64,000 nt of DNA from VXYL01 sp965203685 (GTDB taxonomy: Bacteria; Pseudomonadota; Gammaproteobacteria; Pseudomonadales; Azotimanducaceae): assembly GCA_965203685.1 (NCBI GenBank), contig OZ241908.1:1550001-1614000 (forward strand), given 5' to 3'. The position numbers were made by a program, and so were the translations under genes. Below are positions 54,107-63,059 of this stretch, in pieces. Position 1 is the stretch's first letter, and each line of letters begins with the position of its first letter. The notes beneath the pieces were generated by a model. The model made no database searches, was not told where the DNA came from, and saw only the letters and a list, made by a program, of their open reading frames with translations.

Positions 54107-54544
54107 ATGTGCGAGAGGTACGACTATCCGGCGGAGATCAAGCGGACGGCGGACGGCCGCCACGTGCTCGCGTTCCCGGACTTCGGCCGGGGCGCGGTCG
54201 ACGGGGCGACCCGGACCGAGGCGCTGGCCGGGGCCGGGGATCTGCTCGGGGAACTGATCGCGGCCGCGATGCGCGAGGGACGGGACCTGCCGGAGCCGTC
54301 GCGTGCGCGCCGGGGGCAGTGCGTCGTCGTGCCGCCGCTGGCGATCGCCGTGAAGGCGGCCTTCTACGCGGCGTTCCGCGAGAGCGGGCTGACGCAGCGC
54401 GCCATGGGCGACGTCCTCGGCGTCGCGGAGGGCGAGGTGCGGCGGATGCTGAATCCGGACCATGGGACGGGGACGGCGCGGATGGACCGGTGCCTGCGCA
54501 AGCTGGGCCGCCGGGTGCGGGTGACGGTCGACAGGGGCGCGTGA
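54107..54544 (+). CDS. hicB: HicB-family antitoxin
   Basis: The 145-residue product has the HicB N-terminal fold (RYDYPAEIKRTADGRHVLAF, PDFGRGAVDG) and a C-terminal helix-turn-helix (SGLTQRAMGDVLGVAEGEV). HicB neutralises the RNase toxin HicA and represses the operon. No HicA-like gene of about 60 codons is visible beside it, so it may be orphaned or regulate elsewhere. Confidence 0.8.
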   Translation: MCERYDYPAEIKRTADGRHVLAFPDFGRGAVDGATRTEALAGAGDLLGELIAAAMREGRDLPEPSRARRGQCVVVPPLAIAVKAAFYAAFRESGLTQRAMGDVLGVAEGEVRRMLNPDHGTGTARMDRCLRKLGRRVRVTVDRGA

Positions 54545-54569
54545 CACTCGGGTGCGGTACCGGCGGCCC

Positions 54570-54598
54570 TTGACGCGGCCTGGGGGATGACGCAGACT
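54570..54598 (+). promoter_or_regulatory. Promoter of the Phd/VapC operon
   Basis: TTGACG (54570-54575), 17-nt spacer, CAGACT (54593-54598). It overlaps the candidate operator at 54595-54611 and lies about 30 bp before the antitoxin start. Confidence 0.55.
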
Positions 54599-54611
54599 TA
54601 GTCTGACTTAG
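54595..54611 (+). promoter_or_regulatory. Direct-repeat operator candidate for Phd
   Basis: GACTTAG occurs at 54595-54601 and 54605-54611, 10 bp apart on the same helix face, and AGACTTAGTCT forms a short palindrome. The position over the promoter start fits autoregulation by the Phd-type antitoxin. Binding is inferred. Confidence 0.45.
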
Positions 54612-54627
54612 CTAATGGGAGCGGACG

Positions 54628-54885
54628 GTGCAGGTCAACATGCACGAAGCGAAGTCGCAACTGTCGAAGCTGGCCAGGCTGGCCTGGGAAGGCGAGGAGA
54701 TCGTGATCGCCAAGGCCGGGGAGCCCTATCTGCGACTGGAGCCCTATCGTCGGCCGCGCGGCCGGCGCACGCTCGGAGCGCTGGCGGGGCGGATCCGCAT
54801 GGCCGCGGACTTCGACGAGACCCCCGGGGAGGTGATCGACGCGTTCCATGGTTCGCGGTTGTTTCCTTCGCCGGACGAGGCTTGA
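54628..54885 (+). CDS. Phd/YefM-type antitoxin
   Basis: GTG at 54628. The 85-residue product has the Phd/YefM pattern VNMHEAKSQLSKLARLA and EEIVIAKAGEPYLRL. It pairs with the PIN toxin that follows; the stop and start overlap by one base (TGATG at 54883-54887). It would bind the toxin with its C-terminal tail and repress the operon with its N-terminal fold. Confidence 0.85.
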   Translation: MQVNMHEAKSQLSKLARLAWEGEEIVIAKAGEPYLRLEPYRRPRGRRTLGALAGRIRMAADFDETPGEVIDAFHGSRLFPSPDEA

Positions 54886-55262
54886 TGCGCCTCCTGCTCG
54901 ACACGCACACGCTGCTGTGGACGCTCGGCGAGCCCGCGAGCCTCGGCAGCCGGGCCCGCGACGCCATCGAGGACGAGGGCAACGACGTGTTCGTGAGTGC
55001 CGTCAGCGTCTGGGAGATCGCGATCAAGCGCGCGCTCGGGAAGCTCGCGGCCCCCGACGACATCGTGGCGGGCATCGCGAGCCAAGGCTTCTCGCCCCTG
55101 CCCATCTCGTTGCACCACGCCGACCTGGCGGGAGCCCTGCCGCGGCACCACGCGGACCCTTTCGACCGCATGCTCGTCGCTCAGGCGGAGGCGGAAGGGC
55201 TGACGCTCGTTACCCGGGATGCCCGCATGCCGCGCTACGGGGTCCGCACGCTGGCCGCGTAG
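54885..55262 (+). CDS. vapC: VapC-type PIN-domain toxin
   Basis: The 125-residue product is a PIN-domain RNase: Asp6 (LLLDTHT), Glu44 (SVWEIAIK), Asp91/Asp94 (HHADPFDRML) and Asp112 (TRDARM) form the magnesium site. VapC toxins cleave tRNA or rRNA. The gene is coupled to the Phd-type antitoxin upstream, and this looks like a complete system. Confidence 0.88.
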   Translation: MRLLLDTHTLLWTLGEPASLGSRARDAIEDEGNDVFVSAVSVWEIAIKRALGKLAAPDDIVAGIASQGFSPLPISLHHADLAGALPRHHADPFDRMLVAQAEAEGLTLVTRDARMPRYGVRTLAA

Positions 55263-55312
55263 GGTACGCGGCGCGCGGACATGCGGTCCGGCCGCGTCAT
55301 CGGGCGAAGGTT

Positions 55313-55564
55313 CTAGCCGGGCTTGAGCCGGACGGGCACGACGCGGGTGTCGCGGCCGCGGCGGGCGGCGTAGGCGACGGCGTACTCGCGCATGGCGTCC
55401 TCGTCGTGGTTGAGTCCCACCGGGTACATGGCGTCGTCGAGTGGGTCGATGCGGACCCATCGCTTCGCCCGGGGCATCCGGTACTCGACGGCGAAGGCCG
55501 CGACGGTGGCCGGGGCGACGCCGGTGCCGCCGCAGGCGGGGCAGGGCCGCGGGGGCGCGCTCAT
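55313..55564 (-). CDS. Small zinc-knuckle-like accessory protein
   Basis: ATG at 55564 overlaps the upstream stop as ATGA. The 83-residue product begins MSAPPRPCPACGGTG, a single CxxC with GG that resembles a zinc knuckle, and contains the RWVRIDPLDDAMYPVGLNHD segment. Its family is not recognised. It is translationally coupled to the gene at 55561-55767. Confidence 0.55.
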   Translation of the reverse strand: MSAPPRPCPACGGTGVAPATVAAFAVEYRMPRAKRWVRIDPLDDAMYPVGLNHDEDAMREYAVAYAARRGRDTRVVPVRLKPG

Positions 55565-55767
55565 CGGCGGGACGCGAGCGGAGGGGCGGCCGCTTGCGGG
55601 CGTGGCCGGGTCCGCCGCGGCGGCTTGCGCGCCGACAAGTCGTCGTCCGAGGACGAAGGCGGGACGATGGGCTGCGCCCACTCGTCGGCGAAGACGACGG
55701 GGTCGGGGTAGTCGCGCCGGCTCCAGTCGTCGGCGGCGAGGAAGGCGTCGTGGATGTCGGGGCTCAT
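55561..55767 (-). CDS. Small acidic/basic accessory protein
   Basis: The 68-residue product has an aromatic acidic N-terminus (DDWSRRDYPDPVVFADEW) and a proline/arginine-rich C-terminus. No family is recognised. It is first in a two-gene overlapping unit. Shared element copy 9 ends 67 nt upstream of its start. Confidence 0.5.
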   Translation of the reverse strand: MSPDIHDAFLAADDWSRRDYPDPVVFADEWAQPIVPPSSSDDDLSARKPPRRTRPRPQAAAPPLASRR

Positions 55768-55833
55768 CGGCGTTGGTCTCCCTGCGATCCTAGCGGATCG
55801 GGCACGGACCGCGCGCGGTCGCGCCCGACGGGC

Positions 55834-55909
55834 GGTCAAGGCCGAGGCCCGCGAGGGCCGAAGCCGCGCAGCGGTCGCCTTGACCCGGCCGGACGGCGCG
55901 GCCGAAGCT
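55834..55909 (-). promoter_or_regulatory. Shared hairpin leader element, copy 9
   Basis: Arms GGTCAAGGC (55834-55842) and GCCTTGACC (55877-55885), perfect. Inner hairpins GGCCC-gcga-GGGCC and CCGC-gca-GCGG. Box GAAGCT at 55904-55909. Loop lengths differ from copies 1, 8 and 10 while the stems are kept. Confidence 0.7.
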
Positions 55910-56032
55910 GTGGCGCGCATCCGCCTGTCCGGACTTCATGGGGACGCGGTTTGAACCGGCGATCCAGGGCGGCACGCGGGACGGGGACGGACGGGCCCTT
56001 GCGCTACGCCTCGCGTTCGAGGGCGCGGACGG

Positions 56033-56491
56033 TCACGCGCGGGCGCCGCCCGGCGCGTAGACGAGGACGTCGGCGTCCGCGTCGACGAAGGCGTTGCGGA
56101 TCAGCGGACGGACGAGGGTCCAGGACAGGCCGCCGAGGCCGCAGCCGAGCGGCGGGACGGCGAGGCTGGGCCAGGCGTGCTCGTCGAGCAGCGCGCGCAG
56201 GGCGCGGATGCCGGCGGCGACGTCGTCGAGGCGGCTCGGCTCGCGCCAGTGGCGCTTCGTCGGGACGTTGACGATGACGGGGAGGCCGCTGCGGACCGGG
56301 ACGTGCACGTGCGGCCGCCCCGGCCGGACCAACCCCGCCCGGCAGGCGGCGGCGTAGGCGGCGTGGTTGTCGGGACGGGCGTGGCGGAACTGCAGGGCCA
56401 GGCCCCGTCCGGCGACGCCGACGCAGTTGACGGGGTTGGCGACGGCGCGGGCCCGGGTGCGGACGATGTCGCCGCGGACGGTGCGGATCAC
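56033..56491 (-). CDS. Macro-domain protein
   Basis: GTG at 56491 with AGGAGG upstream. The 152-residue protein is a single macro domain: DIVRTRARAVANPVN at the start, NCVGVAGRGLALQFRHARPD as the ADP-ribose-binding loop, and PPLGCGLGGL. Macro domains bind or remove ADP-ribose. In mobile elements they can counter toxins that ADP-ribosylate DNA, as DarG does, but no DarT-like partner is seen here. Shared element copy 10 ends 57 nt upstream. Confidence 0.85.
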   Translation of the reverse strand: MIRTVRGDIVRTRARAVANPVNCVGVAGRGLALQFRHARPDNHAAYAAACRAGLVRPGRPHVHVPVRSGLPVIVNVPTKRHWREPSRLDDVAAGIRALRALLDEHAWPSLAVPPLGCGLGGLSWTLVRPLIRNAFVDADADVLVYAPGGARA

Positions 56492-56547
56492 GGGTGTCCT
56501 CCTTGCGTTGCGGGGTGCGCTGCTCCGGACCGCCGGCGGCGGGCGCG

Positions 56548-56625
56548 CGTCCAAGGCCGAGGCCCCCAAGGGCCGAAGCCGCGCCAGCGGTCGCCTTGAC
56601 GCGGCGGCCGGCGCCGGGGGAGGGT
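56548..56625 (-). promoter_or_regulatory. Shared hairpin leader element, copy 10
   Basis: Left arm GCGTCCAAGGC (one inserted C) and right arm GCCTTGACGC near 56593-56602. Inner hairpins GGCCC/GGGCC and CCGC-gcca-GCGG. Box GAGGGT at 56620-56625. It lies between the minus-strand macro gene and the plus-strand gene at 56795; the rest of this 300-bp gap shows nothing else. Confidence 0.65.
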
Positions 56626-56794
56626 GGCCGCGTGCCCCGTCGCGGTCGGGATGCGGGCGGATGGTGTTGCGCCAGGTCGGGCGTGAGCGTAGCGTGGGCG
56701 CCGCTGACTCGACGTCCGCATCGGCGGGCGTTGCGCCCTCCGTGCGGATGTCCCCATCCGTTTGATCCCCAGCTACCCAGAGGAGGGTTTTCCC

Positions 56795-57025
56795 ATGGAG
56801 ATTCGCATGGACGTTCCGGCCTGTGTCCGGAAAGGTGCCGTCGCGCGCGCCGCCTACGCGGTCCGCGCCTCGCGCGCCCGCTGCTCGACGCGGCGGGTCG
56901 ACGGGGTGCTGATCCGGTTCAGCATCGCGCCGCACGGCAAGGCCGCCACGGCGGTCGTCGCCGGGTCCGGCCCCAAGCTGCTGAGCGCGGCCCAGGGCGC
57001 GGCCCTGAAGGCGGCGATCGCGTGA
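56795..57025 (+). CDS. Small accessory protein, unknown
   Basis: ATG at 56795 with GAGGAGGG upstream. The 76-residue product is basic (MEIRMDVPACVRKGAVARAA) and ends in a helical AAQGAALKAAIA. No family is recognised. The gene is divergent from the macro gene, with shared element copy 10 between them. Confidence 0.55.
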   Translation: MEIRMDVPACVRKGAVARAAYAVRASRARCSTRRVDGVLIRFSIAPHGKAATAVVAGSGPKLLSAAQGAALKAAIA

Positions 57026-57202
57026 CGGCGACCGGCTTCGCGGAAACGGGACCGAGGCCCGGGACCGCGGGCCGCCTGGGAGCGCGGCGGTCCGCGGCGC
57101 AGGGGAGTGCGGTAAGGTAGAGTGGCTGGTGTCCGTCGATCGACGGGCGCGGTTCGTTCCCCGGCGTCCGCCGGGGATTCATCCAACGCCTGTAAGGAGA
57201 AG

Positions 57203-57460
57203 ATGCGCGATGCGTTCGACTACGTCGCGCTCGGCGTCGTTGTAACGGCGGTCCTGGCGTCGGTCGGGTGGCTCTTCGACTCGGACGGCTTCATCGTCCT
57301 GGTCGCGGCCGTCCACCTGTCGGTCCAAACGGTCTGGCTCGTCGGGGTGACCTGGCGCGAGATCGTGCGGTTCGGCTTGAACGTCCTGGACCTCCTGTTG
57401 GGAATCGTGTGGTTGCGCGCGAGCGAACGGACCGGGGACGGTTCGCGGGTGTTCCGGTGA
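57203..57460 (+). CDS. Small two-helix membrane protein
   Basis: ATG at 57203 has AAGGAGA upstream; an in-frame ATG at 57122 has none. The 85-residue product has two or three hydrophobic segments (YVALGVVVTAVLASVGWLF, FIVLVAAVHLSVQTVWLVG, VLDLLLGIVWL) and a charged tail. The function is unknown. Confidence 0.6.
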   Translation: MRDAFDYVALGVVVTAVLASVGWLFDSDGFIVLVAAVHLSVQTVWLVGVTWREIVRFGLNVLDLLLGIVWLRASERTGDGSRVFR

Positions 57461-57729
57461 ACGCCGGCGGGCCTTCGCCCGGTTCAGTGGCCGGTCGCGG
57501 CGGGCCGTGCCGGCTCCTCGGTGCCGGGTGCGGAGGCGGGCGAATCGACGCCGCACCGTGACCGCGGGCGCGGGTCCGGAATCCGCGCGGGGTCGGCGGC
57601 GGGGTCGGTGCGTTGCCGGGGTTCCGTGCCCTGCGTAGGGTCGGCGGCGACATTGCGTGTCGACAGACGCGCGAGAACCGTTCGCCGCATTCGCGGCGGT
57701 TGACCCCCAAAACCCGAGGAGACACACCA

Positions 57730-57954
57730 ATGAACACATTGGCAGGCTTGTTCGTGGGCGCCGTCCTGTTCGTCGCTTTGATGATCGTGGCACCCGCCAT
57801 CATGGTAGGCGCGGGCGTCGTCGCCGGCGTGCTCGCGGTTGCGTTCCTCGCAATCCGCGTGGCCGCCGGGCGCAGCCGGAACCGCCGAGAGGCCCTGCAG
57901 CGCGAGACCGAGAAGGTCGTCGCGGACATGCGGGCCGCCGGTCGGATTGCTTGA
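57730..57954 (+). CDS. Small single-pass membrane protein
   Basis: ATG at 57730 with GAGGAG upstream. The 74-residue product begins with a long hydrophobic segment (about residues 3-40, AVLFVALMIVAPAIMVGAGV) that could form one or two helices, and a basic, charged C-terminal helix (RSRNRREALQRETEKVV). The function is unknown. Upstream 57461-57729 shows nothing recognised. Confidence 0.6.
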   Translation: MNTLAGLFVGAVLFVALMIVAPAIMVGAGVVAGVLAVAFLAIRVAAGRSRNRREALQRETEKVVADMRAAGRIA

Positions 57955-58118
57955 GAACGCCCTGGGCGTTCCGCAATCCGAACGCGTGTCGCGTGCATCG
58001 TGGCGAAGACCGCGACGGACTTCGATGTCGGCGCCGGAAGGCGTCGGCCTCGGCAGGGCCGGGGTTCCCGACCGCGGCCGGACGACGCCGGGCGCTAGAC
58101 TAGGTCCCGGACGACGAC

Positions 58119-61100
58119 ATGGACGGAGACGAGGCGATGGGCGGTTGGCGGGATGTGCGCACGCCGGTCGGAGAACCCGGCGACCACCATCCCGGCGTGC
58201 CCGGCCCGGGACGCGGGACGACGACGCCGGGCGGAGCGGGTTGGCGCGGCGCATGGCCGCGGCGGCATCGGGACGTTGCGCGATGCGCGGCGCTGGCCTT
58301 GGCGGCGGCGGCCGGATGCGCAACGGCCGGTCCGCAGCTGCTCGACCTCGACGGCGCCGGCCGGCACGCGCCCGTCGTCCGCCACGAGGACGGCACCTGG
58401 CGCGTCCATGCCGGCCCGGAACTCGGCACGGCGACGCGGCTTGCGATGGCCCGCAGACCGGGGTGGCACTGGGCGGCGGGCGGCGACTTCGACGGCAACG
58501 GCACCGACGACGTGCTGCTGCGGCGCACCGACGGCGCGTGGGCGTACTACCCCTTCGACGGCGGCGCCGTCGTCGACGCCGGCAGGGGCTGGGCCAACCT
58601 GACGAAGCGTCCCGAGTGGCGCGTCGTCGGCGTCGGCGACTTCAACGACGACGGCCGCGACGACGTGCTGCTGCGGCGGCTCGACGGGGCCTGGGTCTAC
58701 TACCCGATGAACGGCCGGCGCGCGATCGCGGCGGAGTTCGGCTGGGCGAACCTGCCGCGGAGCCTCGACTGGCGGATGGCCGGCGTCGGGGACTTCGACG
58801 GCGACGGGCGCGACGACGTGCTGCTCCGCCACGTCCGCGGCGGCTGGCGGGTCTACCCGATGAACGGCCGGCGCGTCGTGCCGGAGCGCGCGGCCGACGT
58901 CGGGTTCGCCGGCGAGGTCGCGTGGCGCGTGGTCTCGGTCGGCGACTTCGACGCGGACGGCCGGGCGGACGTTCTCCTGCGGCACACCAGCGGGCGGTGG
59001 CGATGGCAGGGCGCGACGGGCGGCGGGGTCGTCTCGCGCGACCTCGAGCTGCCGCGCGACTGGCATTGGCGGCTAGCCGGCGTAGGCGATCTCGACGGCG
59101 ACGGCGGGGACGACGTGCTGCTGCGCCACGTCGACGGACGATGGCGCACCCACGCGGCGCTCGACGGCGCACCGGTCGCCGCCACGCCGGCGATGCCTCC
59201 GGAACTCGCCTGGCGGATCGCCGCGCCGCCCGTGCACATCCCCGACCCGGCGCTGCGCGCCCGGGTGCGCGCGGCGCTGGCGCTGGGTACGGAGGTGCCG
59301 ATCACGCGCAGGGCGTTGTCGGGACTGGAGGCTCTCGAGGCCAACGGGGCGGGCGTGAGCGACCTGTCCGGGCTGGGTCTGGCGACGGGGCTCCGGGACT
59401 TGGAGCTCGGGGCCGTCTCGCGCGTCCACGGCACGCCGAAGAGCGTGGTCGACGACATCGCGGAACTCGCGAGCCTCGTGCAACTGGCGCGGCTGCGGCT
59501 GACCGACCACGGGCTGACGGACGTCTCGCCGCTGTCGGGCCTGAGCGGGCTGGAGGATCTCGACCTCACCGTCAACCGCATCGCGGACATCGGGCCGTTG
59601 GCGCGCCTGAGCCGACTGCGCACGCTGCGGATGGACCACAACCGGGTCCGGGATCTCGCGCCGCTCGCCGGTCTCCGGCAGCTCCACACGCTGTCCCTCG
59701 ACGACAACGACGTCGCGGACCTCGCGCCGCTCGGGGGCCTGTCGAGTCTGCGGCGGATCCACATGCACTGGAACGACATCGAGGACGTGGCGCCGCTCGC
59801 GGCCCTGACCGAGCTCACGTTCCTGCGGGTGGAGTCCAACCGCATCAGCGACATCGCGCCGCTGGCGAGCCTCGGGAAGCTGACCGTGCTGTCGCTGTAC
59901 CGCAACCCGATCTCCGACCTGTCCGCGCTGTCGGAGTTGACCGGGTTGACGTTCCTCGGCCTGGGCAAGAACGACATCAGCGACGTCTCGCCGCTCCGGA
60001 GGCTCACGAACTTGACGTACCTGTCGCTCGGGGAGAACGCGATCGCCGACATAACCCCGCTGTCGGACATGCGGCGGTTGAGGCGACTCGAAATCGAGTC
60101 GAACGACATCGTCGACATCAAGCCGCTGGCCGCATTCACGGAACTGCGGTGGCTGGAACTCGACGACAACGCCATCGTGGACATCGGCGCATTGGCGAAC
60201 CTGACCGCGCTCACGCACCTCGGGCTCGCCGGCAACCGGATCGTCGACATCGCCGCGCTGCGCGACCTTCGGGAGGTCGAATGGCTGGACCTCGGCGGCA
60301 ACGAGATCGTCGACATCGCCGCGCTCGAGTTCCTGACCGGGCTCGAGGACCTCGACCTGTCCTACAACCGGATCGCGGACATCTCCCCGCTCGCCGCCAA
60401 TGCGGGCCTGGGCGACGGCGATTCGATCGACCTGCGCGGGAACCCGTTGTCGGACGAGTCCCGGGAGACGGTCGTCGTCGTTCTGGCGGACCGCGGCGCG
60501 CAGGTCGAGACGCCTGTTCGATGGGACCACGACTACCTGCACGACGACGTGGTCGTCGTCCTTCCGGTCGACGAGGACGTCGCGGCCGAAACCGTCTACA
60601 CCGGGCTGCCGCTGCGCGACTACGCGGCCGAGTTCTACAGCCACTTCCGGGACGAGTTCGACTTCCTGATGTTCTTCTCCAACCTCGACGACTTCTCGGA
60701 CCACGAGAAGGCCCCCTACGTGGGAATCTACCAGCCCGTGAGGAACGACGTGGCCGGCACGGGACGGCGCCAGTACTACGACAACCGCTACCGCTCCCGG
60801 GAACGCCTCAAGGGGGTGATCCACTTCCCGTACAACCGCGCCCTGATGCACGGGCCGTCGCTGCACGAGATCCTGCACGCATGGGCGAACTTCGCGGTGC
60901 CCACGGCGGTCGGCGCGCACTGGGGTTTCAGCAGCGCCAACGGGCAGCTCGGCGGCTTCGACCTGGCGGACCTCGAGGAACTCGGGGGAGGCCGGTACGC
61001 CGCCGGGCGCTTCGGCACGTTCGCGAACGGCGGCAACCGGCCGCCGTACAGCCCGATCGAACTGTACTTCGCGGGCTACCTGCCGCCCGAGGAGGTCCCC

Positions 61101-61676
61101 GACCTGTGGGTCGCCGAGGACGCGCACTGGGTAAGGACGGAGGACGACGCGTTCGCCAGAACCGACGCGGGGGACGCGGTGTTCCAGGCCGACCGCGTCC
61201 GCACGTACACGATCGACGACATCGTCGCGCGCCACGGCGCGCGCGATCCGGCGATGGGCGAGGCGCAGTGGCACTTCCGCGCGGCGCTGGTCCTGCTGAC
61301 CGACGAGGACCACCCGGCGACGCCGGAGCAGCTCGACACGTTGACCGAACACGCCGCCTGGTTCAGCCGGCGCGGGAGCGACGGCCGCCCCGGGCTGCAC
61401 AACTTCCACGAGGCGACCCGCGGCCGCGGATCGTTCACGCTCGACGGCCTGGCGGCGGCGCGCAGGGCGACAGCGGGGCTACCGGCCCGTCTGCCGGCGT
61501 CGTACGGAACCGTCCCGCCTGCCCATGCCTCCCTGGTCGATGGGACGTGCGTGATCGTCGATCCTGCGCGGGTCGGCGAGTCGATGCCGGTGGCGACCCG
61601 TCCGGCGGCCGCGGGAGGGGGTTTTGTCTCGGAACGGGAACCCGGGCGGCTCGGAGGGAGACCGCCGTCCCCTTGA
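58119..61676 (+). CDS. Secreted FG-GAP/LRR protein with HExxH motif
   Basis: The 1185-residue product begins with a 65-residue basic stretch, then a lipobox-like LALAAAAGC near residue 70, so the true start may be later and the protein a lipoprotein. Residues about 110-360 contain four FG-GAP/VCBS-type repeats (DFDGNGTDDVLLR, DFNDDGRDDVLLR, DFDGDGRDDVLLR, DFDADGRADVLLR). About 15 leucine-rich repeats of 22 residues follow (about 390-790). The C-terminal part has HEILH in a SLHEILHAWANF segment near 913, a zinc-peptidase-like motif. A role in binding and cleaving an external substrate is plausible but unproven. Confidence 0.8.
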   Translation: MDGDEAMGGWRDVRTPVGEPGDHHPGVPGPGRGTTTPGGAGWRGAWPRRHRDVARCAALALAAAAGCATAGPQLLDLDGAGRHAPVVRHEDGTWRVHAGPELGTATRLAMARRPGWHWAAGGDFDGNGTDDVLLRRTDGAWAYYPFDGGAVVDAGRGWANLTKRPEWRVVGVGDFNDDGRDDVLLRRLDGAWVYYPMNGRRAIAAEFGWANLPRSLDWRMAGVGDFDGDGRDDVLLRHVRGGWRVYPMNGRRVVPERAADVGFAGEVAWRVVSVGDFDADGRADVLLRHTSGRWRWQGATGGGVVSRDLELPRDWHWRLAGVGDLDGDGGDDVLLRHVDGRWRTHAALDGAPVAATPAMPPELAWRIAAPPVHIPDPALRARVRAALALGTEVPITRRALSGLEALEANGAGVSDLSGLGLATGLRDLELGAVSRVHGTPKSVVDDIAELASLVQLARLRLTDHGLTDVSPLSGLSGLEDLDLTVNRIADIGPLARLSRLRTLRMDHNRVRDLAPLAGLRQLHTLSLDDNDVADLAPLGGLSSLRRIHMHWNDIEDVAPLAALTELTFLRVESNRISDIAPLASLGKLTVLSLYRNPISDLSALSELTGLTFLGLGKNDISDVSPLRRLTNLTYLSLGENAIADITPLSDMRRLRRLEIESNDIVDIKPLAAFTELRWLELDDNAIVDIGALANLTALTHLGLAGNRIVDIAALRDLREVEWLDLGGNEIVDIAALEFLTGLEDLDLSYNRIADISPLAANAGLGDGDSIDLRGNPLSDESRETVVVVLADRGAQVETPVRWDHDYLHDDVVVVLPVDEDVAAETVYTGLPLRDYAAEFYSHFRDEFDFLMFFSNLDDFSDHEKAPYVGIYQPVRNDVAGTGRRQYYDNRYRSRERLKGVIHFPYNRALMHGPSLHEILHAWANFAVPTAVGAHWGFSSANGQLGGFDLADLEELGGGRYAAGRFGTFANGGNRPPYSPIELYFAGYLPPEEVPDLWVAEDAHWVRTEDDAFARTDAGDAVFQADRVRTYTIDDIVARHGARDPAMGEAQWHFRAALVLLTDEDHPATPEQLDTLTEHAAWFSRRGSDGRPGLHNFHEATRGRGSFTLDGLAAARRATAGLPARLPASYGTVPPAHASLVDGTCVIVDPARVGESMPVATRPAAAGGGFVSEREPGRLGGRPPSP

Positions 61677-61892
61677 GAGAGGCGTGGTCCTCGGCGACAC
61701 TGTCGCCGAGCGAATCCCGACGACTCCGACAGTCGTCCTGAACGCTCGTCGGTCCCGCCTCGCGACGTGCGTGCTGCGATGGTAGTTGCCGCGCGCTTCG
61801 CGCAGCGGCATTCAAGCAGGGCTCCTTCGGTACCGTCCGTCGGCTCCGGACTGTTGTGAGCGCTGGTGTCTGCGCATCCGGTTGCTCGTCCC

Positions 61893-62088
61893 CGGATGTT
61901 GACGATGTGGCAGTGGCGCAGGTCATTGGGCGCCGCGGCCATGACCTCCTCGCGGAGCGCCGCCCCACGCCCCCGAAGCCTTGTCCGACGTTCCCGTCGA
62001 CGCGCGCGCTCGTGGCCGGCGTTGACCGATTGGCGAACAGCACGGCGCCGTCGCGGCTCGCCGGTCGGTGGCCGATCTCCGTTCGCGT
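61893..62088 (-). pseudogene. Decayed IS21-family istB remnant
   Basis: In two minus frames one reads EIGHRPASRDGAVLF (Walker B-like EIG and following strand of IstB) and EEVMAAA with HCHIVNIRG, the conserved C-terminal motif of IstB ATPases. The parts are separated by frameshifts, and no istA partner was recognised. It marks an old IS21 insertion. Confidence 0.6.
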
Positions 62089-62089
62089 C

Positions 62090-63059
62090 GTGTTTTCGAC
62101 GTCGGCGCGAGCGCCCGGAGATGCGCGACTTCCGGGTCGGCGAGCGGCGCGGCAGCGGGTCGGGCCCGACGCCGCGCCGTGGCTGGAACGAGCCGGTCGC
62201 GGCAGATTGCGCTCGTTCGGCCGGTCCCGCGGTGGACTGCGTGAGGACGCCTTGGACGCCGCGTCCGCGAACGCGGGACGGGTGCCTGGCGACGGGTCTG
62301 TTGCGGCCGAGGAGAAGATGCTCCGTGGCCGGCGACCCTGGGAGTGCCTCGACAGCGGCGTCCTTGGCGACTTGGCGGTAGATCGCAACGACAGGGCATG
62401 GTCGGCTTGGCAGGTTCGCCTCTTCGATCGCCTCGGGCCGGTACCCCGGGCGTGACGGCAGGCTCGACCAGCCGGCCGGCGACGGTCGGCAGCGGCGGAA
62501 CGCGTCCCGCCAGCGATCGAGTTGGCGGTGCGGATCGAGTTCGGCGCGCCGGTAGCTGGCGTCGTCGGCGAGGTTCCTCGTGGAGCCACGTTGACGTGTT
62601 TTCGACCTTGCCGGCGCAGACGGATGCGAGCTGCCGCGTGTCAGTGCGTGGGTCGTTGGCCGGGCGACGTGCTGGCCGGCGTGGCGCGTACGGATTTGCC
62701 GACCGGTGTACGTGTCGTCCTGTTGAAGACCCTTGCGCGTAGGGTGCAGAGTGGCTGTCGGAGTCCGCGCCGCATGCTTCGGCCCGGGCTTGCATCGGAC
62801 GCGGCTGGCGCGGCGCGTTCTCCGAGTCAGGGCATGGCCCGCGCCGCTTCGCCGAGCGGAGCATGTCCGGATGGCCATGCCGATCCATGATCGTCGGCAG
62901 GTCGCTGAGCGGAAACGCCGCGAGCGCGAGTCCGTGCGCGCGCGCATGGCAACGGGTGCCGGCGACCGCCTCCGGCATCGGGTGTCGAGTGTGCGCGTGC
63001 CGTCGAAGTGCGCCTCGAGCTTGCGGTCGCGGTCGGCCCCAGGACCGTTGGCAGCTTCG
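62090..63059. other. No gene recognised
   Basis: About 970 bp with many overlapping GC-driven open frames and no credible start, ribosome-binding site or domain. Part may be further IS21 remnant. Confidence 0.4.

Noticed and set aside
36335..56625. Reading the shared elements as plus-strand sigma70 promoters (TTGAC then a CAGGCT-like box)
   Set aside because: The spacing varies from 15 to 19 nt and most would fire away from or antisense to genes. The consistent distance is to minus-strand start codons, so the element is better treated as a minus-strand leader or promoter.
36285..56625. Shared elements as integron attC sites
   Set aside because: The arms lack the GTTRRRY/RYYYAAC core, no integron integrase is present, and spacing is constant to the next gene's start rather than to the previous gene's stop.
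61856..62455. Plus-strand frames in the region after the LRR/FG-GAP gene
   Set aside because: No ribosome-binding site or domain. The only recognisable signal is the minus-strand istB remnant.
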